Notes under the pieces: model-generated | Seen by the model: the letters and a program-made list of their open reading frames with translations, nothing else | What the model was told of the DNA's origin: nothing | Database searches by the model: none | Made by a program: the position numbers and the translations under genes | NCBI GenBank assembly: GCA_017857895.1 | Contig: JAFMCG010000004.1 | Span: forward strand, 1 to 46,435 | DNA from: Burkholderiaceae bacterium | GTDB lineage: Bacteria; Pseudomonadota; Gammaproteobacteria; Burkholderiales; Burkholderiaceae_B | Direction: 5' to 3' | DNA length: 46,435 bases | Shown: piece after piece, positions 36,668-46,053 of the stretch | Layout of the letters: every line of letters begins with the position of its first letter | Numbering within the stretch: the first letter of the stretch is position 1

Positions 36668-37675
36668 CTAATTCACCCCAATCGTCTGCTCAGGTTTTGC
36701 TGCCCCAACAAGTTGCCACGCCCGCTCGATAAGCGTGGCGTCGCCTAAGTGCAATGAGGCCGCATCAGAAAGCGCTCTGCGCCAACGCCGGGCGCCAGCG
36801 CGACCGTGCCAAAGACCCAGCAGTGGGCGCACCAGAACCCTTAAGGGCACGCCTTGATTCATCTGCGAGTCAGCGTATTGAACCAAGGCCTTAATTAATT
36901 GTGCTTCGTCAATGTCATCAGACCGGTGCTGTAAGTGCTTAGACAATCGAACCAATACCGCTGGGTCGTGCCAGGCTGCTCGCCCCAACATGACACCGTC
37001 AAACGTTTCCCATGATTGGGCACAGTCCTCAACAGACGTTAGGCCACCATTTAAGACAATAATCGCATCAGGGAAATCGCGTTTGAGCTCAGCCGCCTGA
37101 TCGTATTGCAGGGGCGGCACATCTCTGTTTTCTTTGGGTGACAAACCGGCAAGAATCGCGTGTCGCGCGTGGACCACAAAAACACGGCAGCCCACGTCGT
37201 AGAGCGAGCCCACAAAGTCCTGCACAAATGCATAATTTGTGGTGCCGTCAAGCCCGAGACGGTGCTTGACCGTCACGGGTAGGTCAACGGCGTCTTGCAT
37301 GGCTTTGACACAATCCGCCACAAGCTTTGGGTCTCGCATCAGGCAAGCGCCAAAAGCCCCCTTTTGCACGCGATCAGATGGACACCCGCAATTCAGGTTG
37401 ATCTCATCATAGCCCCAGCGCTCGCCAAGTTTGGCGCTCGCGGCAAGCGCCGCCGGATCGCTGCCGCCAAGTTGTAGCGCCACCGGGTGTTCAGAGGCAT
37501 CAAAATCCAAATGCCTGGCCTGATCGCCGTGCATCAACGCACCCGTGGTAATCATTTCTGTATAAAGCCGTGCTTTAGGGGCCAAAAGCCGATGGAAGTA
37601 TCGACAGTGACGGTCAGTCACGTCGATCATGGGCGCGACACACAACTGCCAACCGCTTGGGTTTGATGATTTCAT
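36668..37675 (-). CDS. dusA: tRNA-dihydrouridine(20/20a) synthase
   Basis: A 335-residue FMN enzyme that reduces uridine at D-loop positions 20/20a. The N-terminal FMN segment CVAPMIDVTDRHCRYFHRLL, the catalytic cysteine in NLNCGCPSDRVQKGAFGACLM and the phosphate-binding LNGGLTS are typical of DusA rather than DusB or DusC. ATG at 37675 gives the family start; it has no visible Shine-Dalgarno. The frame to 37768 adds unrelated residues. Confidence 0.95.
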   Translation of the reverse strand: MKSSNPSGWQLCVAPMIDVTDRHCRYFHRLLAPKARLYTEMITTGALMHGDQARHLDFDASEHPVALQLGGSDPAALAASAKLGERWGYDEINLNCGCPSDRVQKGAFGACLMRDPKLVADCVKAMQDAVDLPVTVKHRLGLDGTTNYAFVQDFVGSLYDVGCRVFVVHARHAILAGLSPKENRDVPPLQYDQAAELKRDFPDAIIVLNGGLTSVEDCAQSWETFDGVMLGRAAWHDPAVLVRLSKHLQHRSDDIDEAQLIKALVQYADSQMNQGVPLRVLVRPLLGLWHGRAGARRWRRALSDAASLHLGDATLIERAWQLVGAAKPEQTIGVN

Positions 37676-37835
37676 GGCTATTATTTTACGAGAACGACGC
37701 ACTTCGACCAAAAACCCAAATTTCAACGCCCAACCGACGCCATTTGATGCAACCAATTCAGACCTCATAGTCGACTACAATCGTTAGGAACTGGGCACTG
37801 AGCCCCCTAGAGACTCATGGGTTGATTCACAGCAA

Positions 37836-38825
37836 ATGGCTGTTTTTACTTCTGTCAGTGACGACGACGCCAAACGTTTGTTGGCCGATTATCAAGTGGG
37901 TGACTTTATTGCGCTTAACGGTATTTCCGCTGGTATCGAAAACACCAATTACTTTTTAAGCGCAACAAAAGGCGAGTACGTTTTAACGCTATTTGAAGTC
38001 TTAACGCATCAACAACTGCCCTTTTACGTGGAATTGATGCACTGGCTGGCGCAAAAAGGATTGCCCACCCCCCTGCCCCAAACCCGGCTGGATCAAACAC
38101 GCATCAGCACCATTCATGAAAAACCAACGATCATCGTCAGCAAACTGCCGGGGCAATGGGTCAGCGACCCATCACTGGCCCATTGTGAGTTGGCGGCACA
38201 AACCATGGCTCGCTTGCATTTGGCAGCCAAGGATTTTCCGATTAAGCAGCCTAATCTCAGGGGCTTAGACTGGTTGCAAAAAACTGCCCCTTTGGTGACC
38301 GAGTTTCTTTCGGGTCAACAAATCGATTTGTTGACGACCGTTTTAAATCAACAGATTGCGCTTAGGGACTCCGGGCGTTTAGACAAGCTCCCGAGTGGAC
38401 CGGCGCATTGCGACTATTTTCGGGACAACGTGCTCTTTGCTGGTACGCTTGAGAAGCCGGTCATGGGTGGGGTGATCGACTTTTACTTTGCCGGTTGTGA
38501 GCGCTGGCTTTTTGATATTGCTGTGGCGGTCAACGACTGGTGCATTGATCGCTCGACTGGTCGTCTTTTGACCGATAAGACCTTGACCTGGTTGCGAAGT
38601 TACCATGCCATCCGTCCATTAACGCAAGAGGAACTCGAACTTTGGCCGCAAATGTTGCAAGCCGCCGCCCTTCGCTTTTGGATCTCTCGGTTATTTGATT
38701 TTTATCGACCCAGACCAGCAGAAACCCTAAAACCGCATGACCCGACGCACTTTGAACGGATCCTTCGGATGAGAACCAACGAAAGTCCACCCACGATTTG
38801 GCAGGAAGAACTATGCAAGCCGTAA
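37836..38825 (+). CDS. thrB: Homoserine kinase (ThrB, APH-like fold)
   Basis: A 329-residue kinase of the choline-kinase/APH fold that phosphorylates homoserine in threonine synthesis in betaproteobacteria and pseudomonads, unrelated to the GHMP ThrB of E. coli. The segment LNGISAGIENTNYFL at the N-terminus, catalytic loop PAHCDYFRDNVLF and metal-binding GVIDFYFAG are clear. It diverges from dusA; a -10-like TACAAT lies at 37776-37781. Confidence 0.93.
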   Translation: MAVFTSVSDDDAKRLLADYQVGDFIALNGISAGIENTNYFLSATKGEYVLTLFEVLTHQQLPFYVELMHWLAQKGLPTPLPQTRLDQTRISTIHEKPTIIVSKLPGQWVSDPSLAHCELAAQTMARLHLAAKDFPIKQPNLRGLDWLQKTAPLVTEFLSGQQIDLLTTVLNQQIALRDSGRLDKLPSGPAHCDYFRDNVLFAGTLEKPVMGGVIDFYFAGCERWLFDIAVAVNDWCIDRSTGRLLTDKTLTWLRSYHAIRPLTQEELELWPQMLQAAALRFWISRLFDFYRPRPAETLKPHDPTHFERILRMRTNESPPTIWQEELCKP

Positions 38826-39592
38826 AACTACCACCAAGTGCTGGCTGGCAATGGATATTTGCTGGCTGGTATTTGTTTCGCCAACAGCCCATGGCGCTTT
38901 TTAGCTGGGCGATGTTTGTCACCCTTTTGCTGATCTTTGGCACCATTGCAGCGCCCATCGGGCCGCTATTATTTATTGCACTGATGCCAAGTATCACCTA
39001 CGTCACGCTCTCAATTTCTCGAGACGTTCAGGCCGGACGTCGTCTTGGTCCGAGGCAATGGCTTGAGCCTTTACGCCAACCAGGCCTTTTTAAAAAGTTA
39101 TTTTTGCTCGGGTTGCTTTACGTTGCAATTTGCTTGGGTGTCGGTATCTTGGTCTTTTTACCCTTTGCCAGCGAACTTTCAACAGCCATGCAAACACTCG
39201 CTGACTCGCAAGATGTGACGCCCCTGATTGAGGCCGTGCAAACGCCCATGATCATGTTTGCGATTCTTTACTTTATCCTAGCAGCACTGTTTTGGTATAG
39301 CCCTGTTTTAATTGGGTGGCACCACACGAGCATTGTCCAGTCTTTGTTTTTTAGCGCCATTGCTTGTTGGCGCAACAAATGGGCTTTTTTGGCTTATGGG
39401 GTTGCTTGGGCAGCGATCTTCTTGATGGTGGATTTCATCATGGGGGGGTTGGTGAGCCTGGGCGTCTCGATCGATTTGGCAGCGACCCTTCAAGTGCCCG
39501 TCAATATTGCGATTGGCAGCATTCTCTACGCCAGTTTTTACCCGACGTACATCAGCGTTTTTGGACAACCCAGCGAGACTGCCGCGCCTTAA
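38813..39592 (+). CDS. BPSS1780-family membrane protein
   Basis: A 259-residue polytopic membrane protein with about six hydrophobic segments. The N-terminus GWQWIFAGWYLFRQQPMALFS and WYSPVLIGWHHTSIVQSLFFS are typical of the BPSS1780 family, which is commonly encoded behind thrB in Burkholderiales. Its function is unknown. AGGA lies 6 bases before the ATG at 38813 and the gene overlaps thrB by 13 bases. Its stop overlaps the convergent DUF192 stop in TTAA. Confidence 0.87.
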   Translation: MQAVKLPPSAGWQWIFAGWYLFRQQPMALFSWAMFVTLLLIFGTIAAPIGPLLFIALMPSITYVTLSISRDVQAGRRLGPRQWLEPLRQPGLFKKLFLLGLLYVAICLGVGILVFLPFASELSTAMQTLADSQDVTPLIEAVQTPMIMFAILYFILAALFWYSPVLIGWHHTSIVQSLFFSAIACWRNKWAFLAYGVAWAAIFLMVDFIMGGLVSLGVSIDLAATLQVPVNIAIGSILYASFYPTYISVFGQPSETAAP

Positions 39593-39930
39593 GTATTTAA
39601 TAGCTGGCTTAAAAGGTGATGCCAAGCTTCGATGATGTCTTGCTCAGGCCTAGCTCGCATTTCGATGACAGAACTGGCTTGCCAGCACACGAAAACTCGG
39701 CTAGGTCGAGCCGTTGGCACAACATGAACCAATTGCCGCTGACTGTCTAAAAATAAAAGAGACAATGGGACACGCACCCCTATGGTGTGGACGGCTGAAC
39801 AGGGTTTGAGCCAAAGCACGTCATCGAAGGCAAGCTCATGTCGCCCTTGGAATCCTTTGAATCGACTTAAAAATGTGTGGCAGTACCGCACGCGTAGGCA
39901 ACCCGCTGATACTGGGCTTGCAGGATTCAC
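39589..39930 (-). CDS. DUF192 domain protein at the end of the Tad operon
   Basis: A 113-residue protein almost wholly made of a DUF192 domain: the core PCSAVHTIGVRVPLSLLFLD corresponds to the family's PCxxxHTxxMxxPIDxxFLD pattern. There is no signal peptide. A GTG start directly abuts the tadC stop (TAAGTG), so translation is coupled. DUF192 proteins have no settled function; repeated association with pilus or secretion operons would suggest a regulatory or maturation role. Confidence 0.83.
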   Translation of the reverse strand: MNPASPVSAGCLRVRYCHTFLSRFKGFQGRHELAFDDVLWLKPCSAVHTIGVRVPLSLLFLDSQRQLVHVVPTARPSRVFVCWQASSVIEMRARPEQDIIEAWHHLLSQLLNT

Positions 39931-40755
39931 TTAACCCAGCCCTTGCAGCGTGTCTGCCAAGTTCACCCACATTGAAAAACCCAAGACCAAAAAAGTACTG
40001 GGAAAAAAACAAATCACCAAAGGCATGAGCATCTTGACAGGGGCTTGCATCGCTTTGCGTTCTATCGTCATCAAGCGATCCTGACGCAATTGCTCGGCCT
40101 GTCGCATCAGGGCTTGGGTCATACCAGCGCCTGCTCGCTCAGCTTGAATCATGGCCACGCAAACCCGTCGCACAGCTGGCGCGCTCACGTCTTGCATCAA
40201 TTGCTCAAATGCTTTCACTCGACCACTGCCCGAGCAAACGGCTGATATCCAGCGCTGCCAATGCCCCAAAAGACCTCGGCGTGCGCCGATTTGATTTCGT
40301 CCCACCGCATAGAGATCTATCACCAATGCGACCGCCGTTTGTAAATTCATACCTGACCCCAAGCAAAGGCACAGTAGATCCAAAAAGGCTGGTAATTCAG
40401 CAGTCAATTGTTGTTGGTATTGCAAGGCTCGTGATTTAAGCCATAGCCATACGGCAAGCCAGGCAACAGTCGCTGTCATGGTGGCGATCAAAACCGATCC
40501 AAGCAACCCAATCGATAACAAAAAACCAACACTGCTGACGGTGATTCGAAGCATCAAGAGATCGGCAACCACCCAATGATCCAAACCAGCATGGCGCAAC
40601 GCATTTCGATAACGTTCACGTTGCGTCCAACTTAATATCCGTTCCAATCGTTGCCGCCAATGGTCCAGTGGGAATTGCAGTGTCATGACACAAAGTGACA
40701 AAACCACGACTGTCACACCTGACAGCACCAATATCAAAAAATGAGTGCGTTCCAT
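39931..40755 (-). CDS. tadC: Tad pilus inner-membrane platform protein TadC
   Basis: A 274-residue T2SSF-domain protein with hydrophobic segments near residues 5-25, 70-95, 105-120 region and 240-265. The pattern LPAFLDLLCLCLGSGMNLQTAV and AERAGAGMTQALMRQAEQLR is typical of TadC. It forms the inner-membrane platform together with TadB, 11 bases upstream, and the CpaF ATPase. Confidence 0.9.
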   Translation of the reverse strand: MERTHFLILVLSGVTVVVLSLCVMTLQFPLDHWRQRLERILSWTQRERYRNALRHAGLDHWVVADLLMLRITVSSVGFLLSIGLLGSVLIATMTATVAWLAVWLWLKSRALQYQQQLTAELPAFLDLLCLCLGSGMNLQTAVALVIDLYAVGRNQIGARRGLLGHWQRWISAVCSGSGRVKAFEQLMQDVSAPAVRRVCVAMIQAERAGAGMTQALMRQAEQLRQDRLMTIERKAMQAPVKMLMPLVICFFPSTFLVLGFSMWVNLADTLQGLG

Positions 40756-40766
40756 ACCGTCTTAAG

Positions 40767-41627
40767 TTAAGTGTTTTTTACGCTTTGAGCGATGGCTCTA
40801 AGCCACCAAAGTCCTAGGGACTCAAGGCCAATAATCATGAGGATGACCATGTGCCCTTCCGTTGTCGATAACAAAGTCGGTGTAAAAGCCTCGTCCATTG
40901 ACGACAAAACCAGCATTAACCCAGGCGGCATGGCACCCATGACCCAAGCCTGCATCCAGCCTTGGGCCATTAGAGATGACAGTTTCAAGGCAATTTGTTG
41001 ATTGGCCAACAAAGTCTTGCCTGTTTGCTCAAGCATCTGTGCCATCGGTCCACCTGTTCGAACGGCTACTCTAACAGTTGCCGCCAACATGTTCAGTGCC
41101 TCGCCTGGCAGTCGGATGACCAGTTCTTCAATGGCATCTTGAGGGGCAACACCCAAACGGATGCGATCGTTCACCACAGCAAACTCCTGCGACAGTGGTG
41201 CGAGGGCGTGTTGAGGCAATGATTGCAGCGCGACAGCAAAGCTCGAGCCTGCTCGCATGACAGACGACAGCGCAAAAAGCGCATCAGGTAGCTGTCGCTC
41301 AAATTGAGCTTTTCGGTGCGCTAGTGCTAAGCGCAAGAGCAGCTTGGGTAGGAACAAACTGCCGGTCGCTAACAACATGGCGAATAAGCCACCCACACCC
41401 AAAAGCCAAGCCCCGATGCCCACCAGACCCGCCAAACCACAGGCACATGGCCACAACATGGTGGCATCGACAAACAAGAACAAATCACGCAATCGATGAG
41501 CCGCCTCATCGGTATAGGTGACCTTGTGTTGCTTGATCGCATAGAAAAAAGCCCGTTGTACTGACCAAACAAAAAGTGCCGTACAAAGCCCCGCACCTGC
41601 CAAAAGCACCCACAGCAAAACGCCCAT
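40767..41627 (-). CDS. tadB: Tad pilus inner-membrane platform protein TadB
   Basis: A 286-residue T2SSF-domain protein. Two N-terminal hydrophobic stretches (about 3-25 and 55-95) precede the conserved cytoplasmic part FERQLPDALFALSSVMRAGSSF and VRTGGPMAQMLEQTGKTL, and two helices follow at the C-terminus. Adjacent to tadC and 2 bases after the cpaF stop, so all three are co-translated. Confidence 0.9.
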   Translation of the reverse strand: MGVLLWVLLAGAGLCTALFVWSVQRAFFYAIKQHKVTYTDEAAHRLRDLFLFVDATMLWPCACGLAGLVGIGAWLLGVGGLFAMLLATGSLFLPKLLLRLALAHRKAQFERQLPDALFALSSVMRAGSSFAVALQSLPQHALAPLSQEFAVVNDRIRLGVAPQDAIEELVIRLPGEALNMLAATVRVAVRTGGPMAQMLEQTGKTLLANQQIALKLSSLMAQGWMQAWVMGAMPPGLMLVLSSMDEAFTPTLLSTTEGHMVILMIIGLESLGLWWLRAIAQSVKNT

Positions 41628-41629
41628 GA

Positions 41630-43243
41630 TTAGGCAGCCCGACTTGGTGGTTCATTAAACCAGTCTGGCGACTCAAAGCCGTCAGCCCGCCACTGGGCTA
41701 AGAACGTGGGTGGTAAAGATTGGGTCTGAAAGGCTCGCGTGAGTCGGTTGTATCGCATGAGGGGTTGCAACTGAATTTGTCCTGATTCCAGGCCTGCCAC
41801 CTCATCAATGGCGGTGATCACTCGCCGTCCATCGGCTAGGCGTTTTTGCTGCACGATCAGTTGAATGGCACGCACAATCTGATCGCGAATGGCGTTCAGT
41901 GGCAAATCTTTACCAGCCATGAGCACCATGGTTTCAAGCCTCGAAAGTGCATCGCGCGTGCTGTTGGCATGTAAGGTTGTCAGTGATCCATCGTGCCCCG
42001 TATTCATCGCCGACAACATATCAATCGCCTCAGCACCACGACACTCACCCACCACGATGCGATCGGGGCGCATTCGCAAAGCATTACGAACCAAATCACG
42101 AATGGTGATCTCACCTTGGCCTTCCATGTTTTTAGGGCGTGCCTCTAGACTGACCACATGTGGGTGATTTATTTTGAGTTCAGCCGCGTCTTCAATGGTC
42201 ACGATCCGGTGCTTTGTGGGAACTTGGCCACCCAAAATATTGAGCAATGTTGTTTTGCCGGAGCCAGTGCCACCTGAAATCAAAATATTCAAACGTTGTG
42301 CCACGCAAGTGGCCAAAAACTGCGCCATGGCCTCACTGAGCGAACCCAATCGCACCAAATCCTGAAGGTCTAGCCTTTGACGGGGAAACTTTCGAATGGT
42401 TAAACAAGACCCTTTTAGGGCCACGGGTGAAATCACAGCGTTGACACGAGAGCCATCAGACAGCCGGGCATCGACCATCGGTGAAGCCTCGTCGATGCGC
42501 CTGCCTAGCGGATAGACAATCCGTTCAATGACTGTGCGAACCGCGCCATCGTCAGCAAATCGTGCCGAGTGTTGCTTTAAGGCGCCCTCAGATTCAACAA
42601 AAATCTGATCGTGTCGATTGACCATGATTTCTGAAATCGTGGCGTCATCCATCAAGGCTTGAAGCACACCCAAGCCAGCCACATCATCCATGACGGCTGA
42701 ACTCAAAACCACCCTTTGTGACTCGGTTAGCCCGCGATCATCGCGCTCAAACATCTCATTGAGAAGCGTCATTGCACGTTCTTTTAACAGGTCATTGGAC
42801 AAGCCAGACAGGTCGACCTTTCGCAGATCGAACAATTCGATTAGCTCAGCGTGTAATGCACATCGCAAAACGGGATCAATCAGGGTTTGAGAAGACGCCG
42901 CGTCGTGATCATCGCCCTGGTTTTGAGCACGCTCAGTGGATACTGCTGCGGACGGGTTTGAATGTTTAATACGCAATCGACACGGTCCAATAATGACCTC
43001 ATCGGTTGGTAACAATGGGTAGTGATAGGATTTACTGACGCCATTAATCCGAGTACCTATAAATGAACCCAAGTCTTGAATTTGCAAAAAATCACCGGTG
43101 CGAGTGATCTTGGCGTGCGCCTTTGCGACTCGCCAATAATCAATGTGCACCTGACTCGAGGGGTCTTTGCCGATGAGGCTTGGAAGGTCTACAGTAAGCG
43201 TTTTTTTACGCCCGTCTTCGAAGGTCATATCAACATCTAACAA
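41630..43243 (-). CDS. cpaF: Tad pilus ATPase CpaF/TadA with N-terminal FHA domain
   Basis: A 537-residue fusion. Residues about 1-95 form an FHA-like phosphothreonine-binding domain (LIGKDPSSQVHIDYWRVAKAHAKI, then LGSFIGTRINGV). From about 140 it is a secretion ATPase: CpaF N-terminal helices, Walker A GGTGSGKTT near 325, Asp box, and Walker B/His box RIVVGECRGAEAIDMLSAMNTGHDG with LHAN near 395-425. Start is a TTG at 43243 with AGGAG 8 bases upstream overlapping the secretin stop. It should power assembly and retraction of Flp pili. The FHA fusion suggests control by Ser/Thr phosphorylation. Confidence 0.93.
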   Translation of the reverse strand: MLDVDMTFEDGRKKTLTVDLPSLIGKDPSSQVHIDYWRVAKAHAKITRTGDFLQIQDLGSFIGTRINGVSKSYHYPLLPTDEVIIGPCRLRIKHSNPSAAVSTERAQNQGDDHDAASSQTLIDPVLRCALHAELIELFDLRKVDLSGLSNDLLKERAMTLLNEMFERDDRGLTESQRVVLSSAVMDDVAGLGVLQALMDDATISEIMVNRHDQIFVESEGALKQHSARFADDGAVRTVIERIVYPLGRRIDEASPMVDARLSDGSRVNAVISPVALKGSCLTIRKFPRQRLDLQDLVRLGSLSEAMAQFLATCVAQRLNILISGGTGSGKTTLLNILGGQVPTKHRIVTIEDAAELKINHPHVVSLEARPKNMEGQGEITIRDLVRNALRMRPDRIVVGECRGAEAIDMLSAMNTGHDGSLTTLHANSTRDALSRLETMVLMAGKDLPLNAIRDQIVRAIQLIVQQKRLADGRRVITAIDEVAGLESGQIQLQPLMRYNRLTRAFQTQSLPPTFLAQWRADGFESPDWFNEPPSRAA

Positions 43244-43248
43244 GCGAA

Positions 43249-44724
43249 TTACTCCTGGTTTGGAAATGGGTTGTGGTTTTGATGTCGGTGAGATTCAGAC
43301 CACTCAGTGGTGTTTTGTCGATCAGCCCGATGGTTGGTCACACTGTCCCACTGCGACAACCCGGGATGGGATGGATGCCACTGATGATCAGCATCATTGG
43401 ATTCACCCCGGACGGGTACATTCAGTGAGGGTGGTTGCCCGACATGCTGGTCAGTGATGGCTTGCGCTTTTGCCACCCGAGCCATCATGTCGGGGTGGTT
43501 GGCGTCAATCAAAATGGGGGTGACAAACACCGCCATTTCAGTTTGTCTGGTCTGTGTGCTGGTCACACCAAACAAGCCACTGACACCTGGGGTTTCAGAC
43601 GCACCAGGCAAGCCTTTGAGATGTGAAGAGGCCTCATGCGAGACAAACCCACCAAGCACTAACGTTTGACCTGAAAAAACATTGAATTCAGTGCTGGTTT
43701 TACGCACCCTCATGGCGGGACCCGCGGGGGTTGTGATGGTGGGATCAATGGCGCTGACCTCAACATCGACCTTGGCACGGATAACGCCGCCCGTATCAAC
43801 ATGCGGGGTGACATTCAATAAAACGCCATATTTTTTAAAAATAGTGCTCGTCTTACCGTCTTTATCGATTTGCGCATAAGGCACCTCACCGCCCGCTAAA
43901 AACGATGCAGCCGAACCGCTTCGCGCCAGTAACTGAGGTTGTGCCAACAAAACAGCCTGACCCGTTTGAGTCAGGGCATTGATTTGAGATGATAGGCGCT
44001 GATTCATGCCCATCATCGCCCCTTTGGCGACAGCCGCACCGCCTGAGACCCGCTCAGGACCGACCCACGGTCCATCTTGTGCTGACCGCATATCAGCCGA
44101 ACCCAGCGACCAAGCCACACCGCCAAACCAATCGCTGGCTGATTCGCGACGCCAATTGACCCCCAAATCACGCAACGATTGTCGGGGTAGCTCCAGCACT
44201 TGTACGTCTAGGAGCACCATTTGATCCCAGGCGACTTGGCTGGTGAGGTCGACAATGTCTGGGTAGCGCTGCAAGAGCGTTTTAAGACGGGTTTGTTCCG
44301 CTGTGGTCAGTTGCTGTCCGTCAATCACAATATGGCGTCCTGATAATCGGACACGCACATTAGAAAGCCCTGAGAGTATGTGCTGAACCTCTTGAAGTTG
44401 TTGCTCAAGTCCTGCCGCAGTCACCAGAACGCGATACGCGTGATGTTTGCCTTGCTTGGTCCACACATCGACAGTGGTCAAACCAGCGCGCTTGGCAAAT
44501 AGGATGACTTCATCAGCAGAAACAGCGGTGGCTTGTATCAACTGGCTATTACCAACCGCCACTTGTTTGGCTGCCTTGACCTTAATGACATGGGCACTAC
44601 CCATTTCCAGTGTGATTTCGATCTGAGATCGCTCAGACGCAGACCATCCCTTGAAAGGAAAGAAAATCGCTGCTAAACCAATTAGCGCTAAGACCCACAG
44701 AGTTTGGTGTGATGATTGAGTCAC
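43249..44724 (-). CDS. cpaC: Tad pilus outer-membrane secretin (RcpA/CpaC)
   Basis: A 491-residue secretin. An N-terminal signal or anchor (TLWVLALIGLAAIFFPF) is followed by the pilus-secretin N-terminal domain (IEITLEMGSAHVIKV), a BON/N1-like region and the C-terminal secretin core (VLLNVTPHVDTGGVIRAKVDVEVS, SGQTLVLGGFVS, in part). After the core, about 60 extra residues rich in His, Asn, Asp and Gln form an unusual polar tail. Start overlaps the cpaB stop by 4 bases. Confidence 0.92.
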   Translation of the reverse strand: MTQSSHQTLWVLALIGLAAIFFPFKGWSASERSQIEITLEMGSAHVIKVKAAKQVAVGNSQLIQATAVSADEVILFAKRAGLTTVDVWTKQGKHHAYRVLVTAAGLEQQLQEVQHILSGLSNVRVRLSGRHIVIDGQQLTTAEQTRLKTLLQRYPDIVDLTSQVAWDQMVLLDVQVLELPRQSLRDLGVNWRRESASDWFGGVAWSLGSADMRSAQDGPWVGPERVSGGAAVAKGAMMGMNQRLSSQINALTQTGQAVLLAQPQLLARSGSAASFLAGGEVPYAQIDKDGKTSTIFKKYGVLLNVTPHVDTGGVIRAKVDVEVSAIDPTITTPAGPAMRVRKTSTEFNVFSGQTLVLGGFVSHEASSHLKGLPGASETPGVSGLFGVTSTQTRQTEMAVFVTPILIDANHPDMMARVAKAQAITDQHVGQPPSLNVPVRGESNDADHQWHPSHPGLSQWDSVTNHRADRQNTTEWSESHRHQNHNPFPNQE

Positions 44725-45557
44725 AAGCCTTCCTCTGGACCCGGCAAAGCCTCACCAAAACTGTCCCCATAAAAAATGGTCGGTTTAGAACCCTCACCGT
44801 GTGAGGGTGACAAACCCACAAATCCAGCCAAATGATCAGCTGATAGTCTGTCAGACGAACCGATTGAGGAACCGTCATCAACACGAAGAACGGCCGTTAA
44901 AACGCCACCGAGTTTCGCAGAAACAAGCTTCAAGGCCTCTTTGGGTGACACGTCCAGCGTGACTGAGGTAACTGATCGTTCTTTGAGACCAAAGCCATCA
45001 GCAGACTTAAGGGCCAAAGGCTCGTCTGTGGCCAATACCCGAACGGCAGACACCAACAACGTGGTGATACGTTGACCTTCGTGCGCAAAGGTCACAAAGA
45101 GATCGATTCGATCGCCAGGTGCCAAACGCCCCGACAACGAATTGACATAGTCCACCGGCATGGTGATGGCACGCCGGCCAGGCGCAAGTTGTTCAGTCAG
45201 CGCGGGCAGCTGCGGCTCAGTGAGTGACAATCGACTGATTGGTTCACCTGAACTCAGGTCTTTCAACAAAACTTTACCGACAATCGATTCGGCTTGATCC
45301 GGTGCAAAGCTATCTGGCCCCACCCACTGTCGCGGCAACTCGTGCGTGGAAAGATCCTCATATTGCAGGTGTTGCCCGGCCTTTAGTTCACGTGTGGCGA
45401 CCACTCGAGCGATCAGCTGGGCTCGAGCGTTTTGATCAAGAGCGACCGAGCGTTGCGTCAGGTAGTAGTCGACGGCCACAACCGTGGCAATGCCTAGCGC
45501 GAGGGGCAGCAGCAGAAATTTGACTTTGGCGAGCCTAGAAGGCGGTTTGGAGATCAT
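44721..45557 (-). CDS. cpaB: Tad pilus assembly protein CpaB/RcpC
   Basis: A 278-residue periplasmic/outer-membrane-associated protein. One N-terminal helix (FLLLPLALGIATVVAVDYYL) is followed by an SAF domain (VVATRELKAGQHLQYEDLSTHEL) and the RcpC C-domain (GRRAITMPVDYVNSLSGRLAPGDRIDLFVT, in part). It works with the secretin in the outer-membrane channel. The start ATG at 45557 has no strong ribosome-binding site. The next gene upstream ends 49 bases away. Confidence 0.92.
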   Translation of the reverse strand: MISKPPSRLAKVKFLLLPLALGIATVVAVDYYLTQRSVALDQNARAQLIARVVATRELKAGQHLQYEDLSTHELPRQWVGPDSFAPDQAESIVGKVLLKDLSSGEPISRLSLTEPQLPALTEQLAPGRRAITMPVDYVNSLSGRLAPGDRIDLFVTFAHEGQRITTLLVSAVRVLATDEPLALKSADGFGLKERSVTSVTLDVSPKEALKLVSAKLGGVLTAVLRVDDGSSIGSSDRLSADHLAGFVGLSPSHGEGSKPTIFYGDSFGEALPGPEEGL

Positions 45558-45606
45558 GAATAATCAACCGTGAGATTAAAAAGAGTTCGTCAGATAAAGA
45601 AGTGGA

Positions 45607-46053
45607 TCAACGCAACTGCGCCTCAAAGAGGCTGCCTGGTTTGGCCCTAAGCCGAGAAACCATGATCCGAATACCTGACTGGTTCGATGCAACAGGGGTG
45701 TTCTCAGGGATCCAAAACAGACTGGTAGATGCATCCCCTTGCGCTGGCCATTGCGCAAAAACCAAACCCTGATTGAGTCGATGAACGATCCATTCTTCGG
45801 TACTGTGTGTCATCAACTGATCAATCCAAGCCTCGATGGTTAGATCGCTACAAAGCCATCGCACCTCAGTGCAAACATCACCCAGAAGACGGTTAATGGG
45901 CAGCGCATGGCAGGTTTGCATCACCTGCAGCGCGGGGTGATCGGGTGCGGGCCAAGGCGCGCAGGACGGGTGGCGAGCTTCTGCCTGTTGCGTGGGCAAC
46001 CCCAACACACTAAGCAAACCAATGACCAGCACGCCAGCCAATCGCTTCACCAT
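45607..46053 (-). CDS. Small exported protein of the Tad operon, unknown function
   Basis: A 148-residue protein not recognised by sequence. A signal peptide is visible (MVKRLAGVLVIGLLSVLGL then PTQQAEA), followed by a mature part with five cysteines (CAPW, TCHA, VCTEVRWLC and nearby), enough for disulfide bonds, and a beta-rich C-terminus. Its ATG lies inside the end of the upstream gene (overlap at 46047-46053), so it is part of the pilus operon. A periplasmic role in pilus assembly or pilin handling is inferred from position only. Confidence 0.6.
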   Translation of the reverse strand: MVKRLAGVLVIGLLSVLGLPTQQAEARHPSCAPWPAPDHPALQVMQTCHALPINRLLGDVCTEVRWLCSDLTIEAWIDQLMTHSTEEWIVHRLNQGLVFAQWPAQGDASTSLFWIPENTPVASNQSGIRIMVSRLRAKPGSLFEAQLR

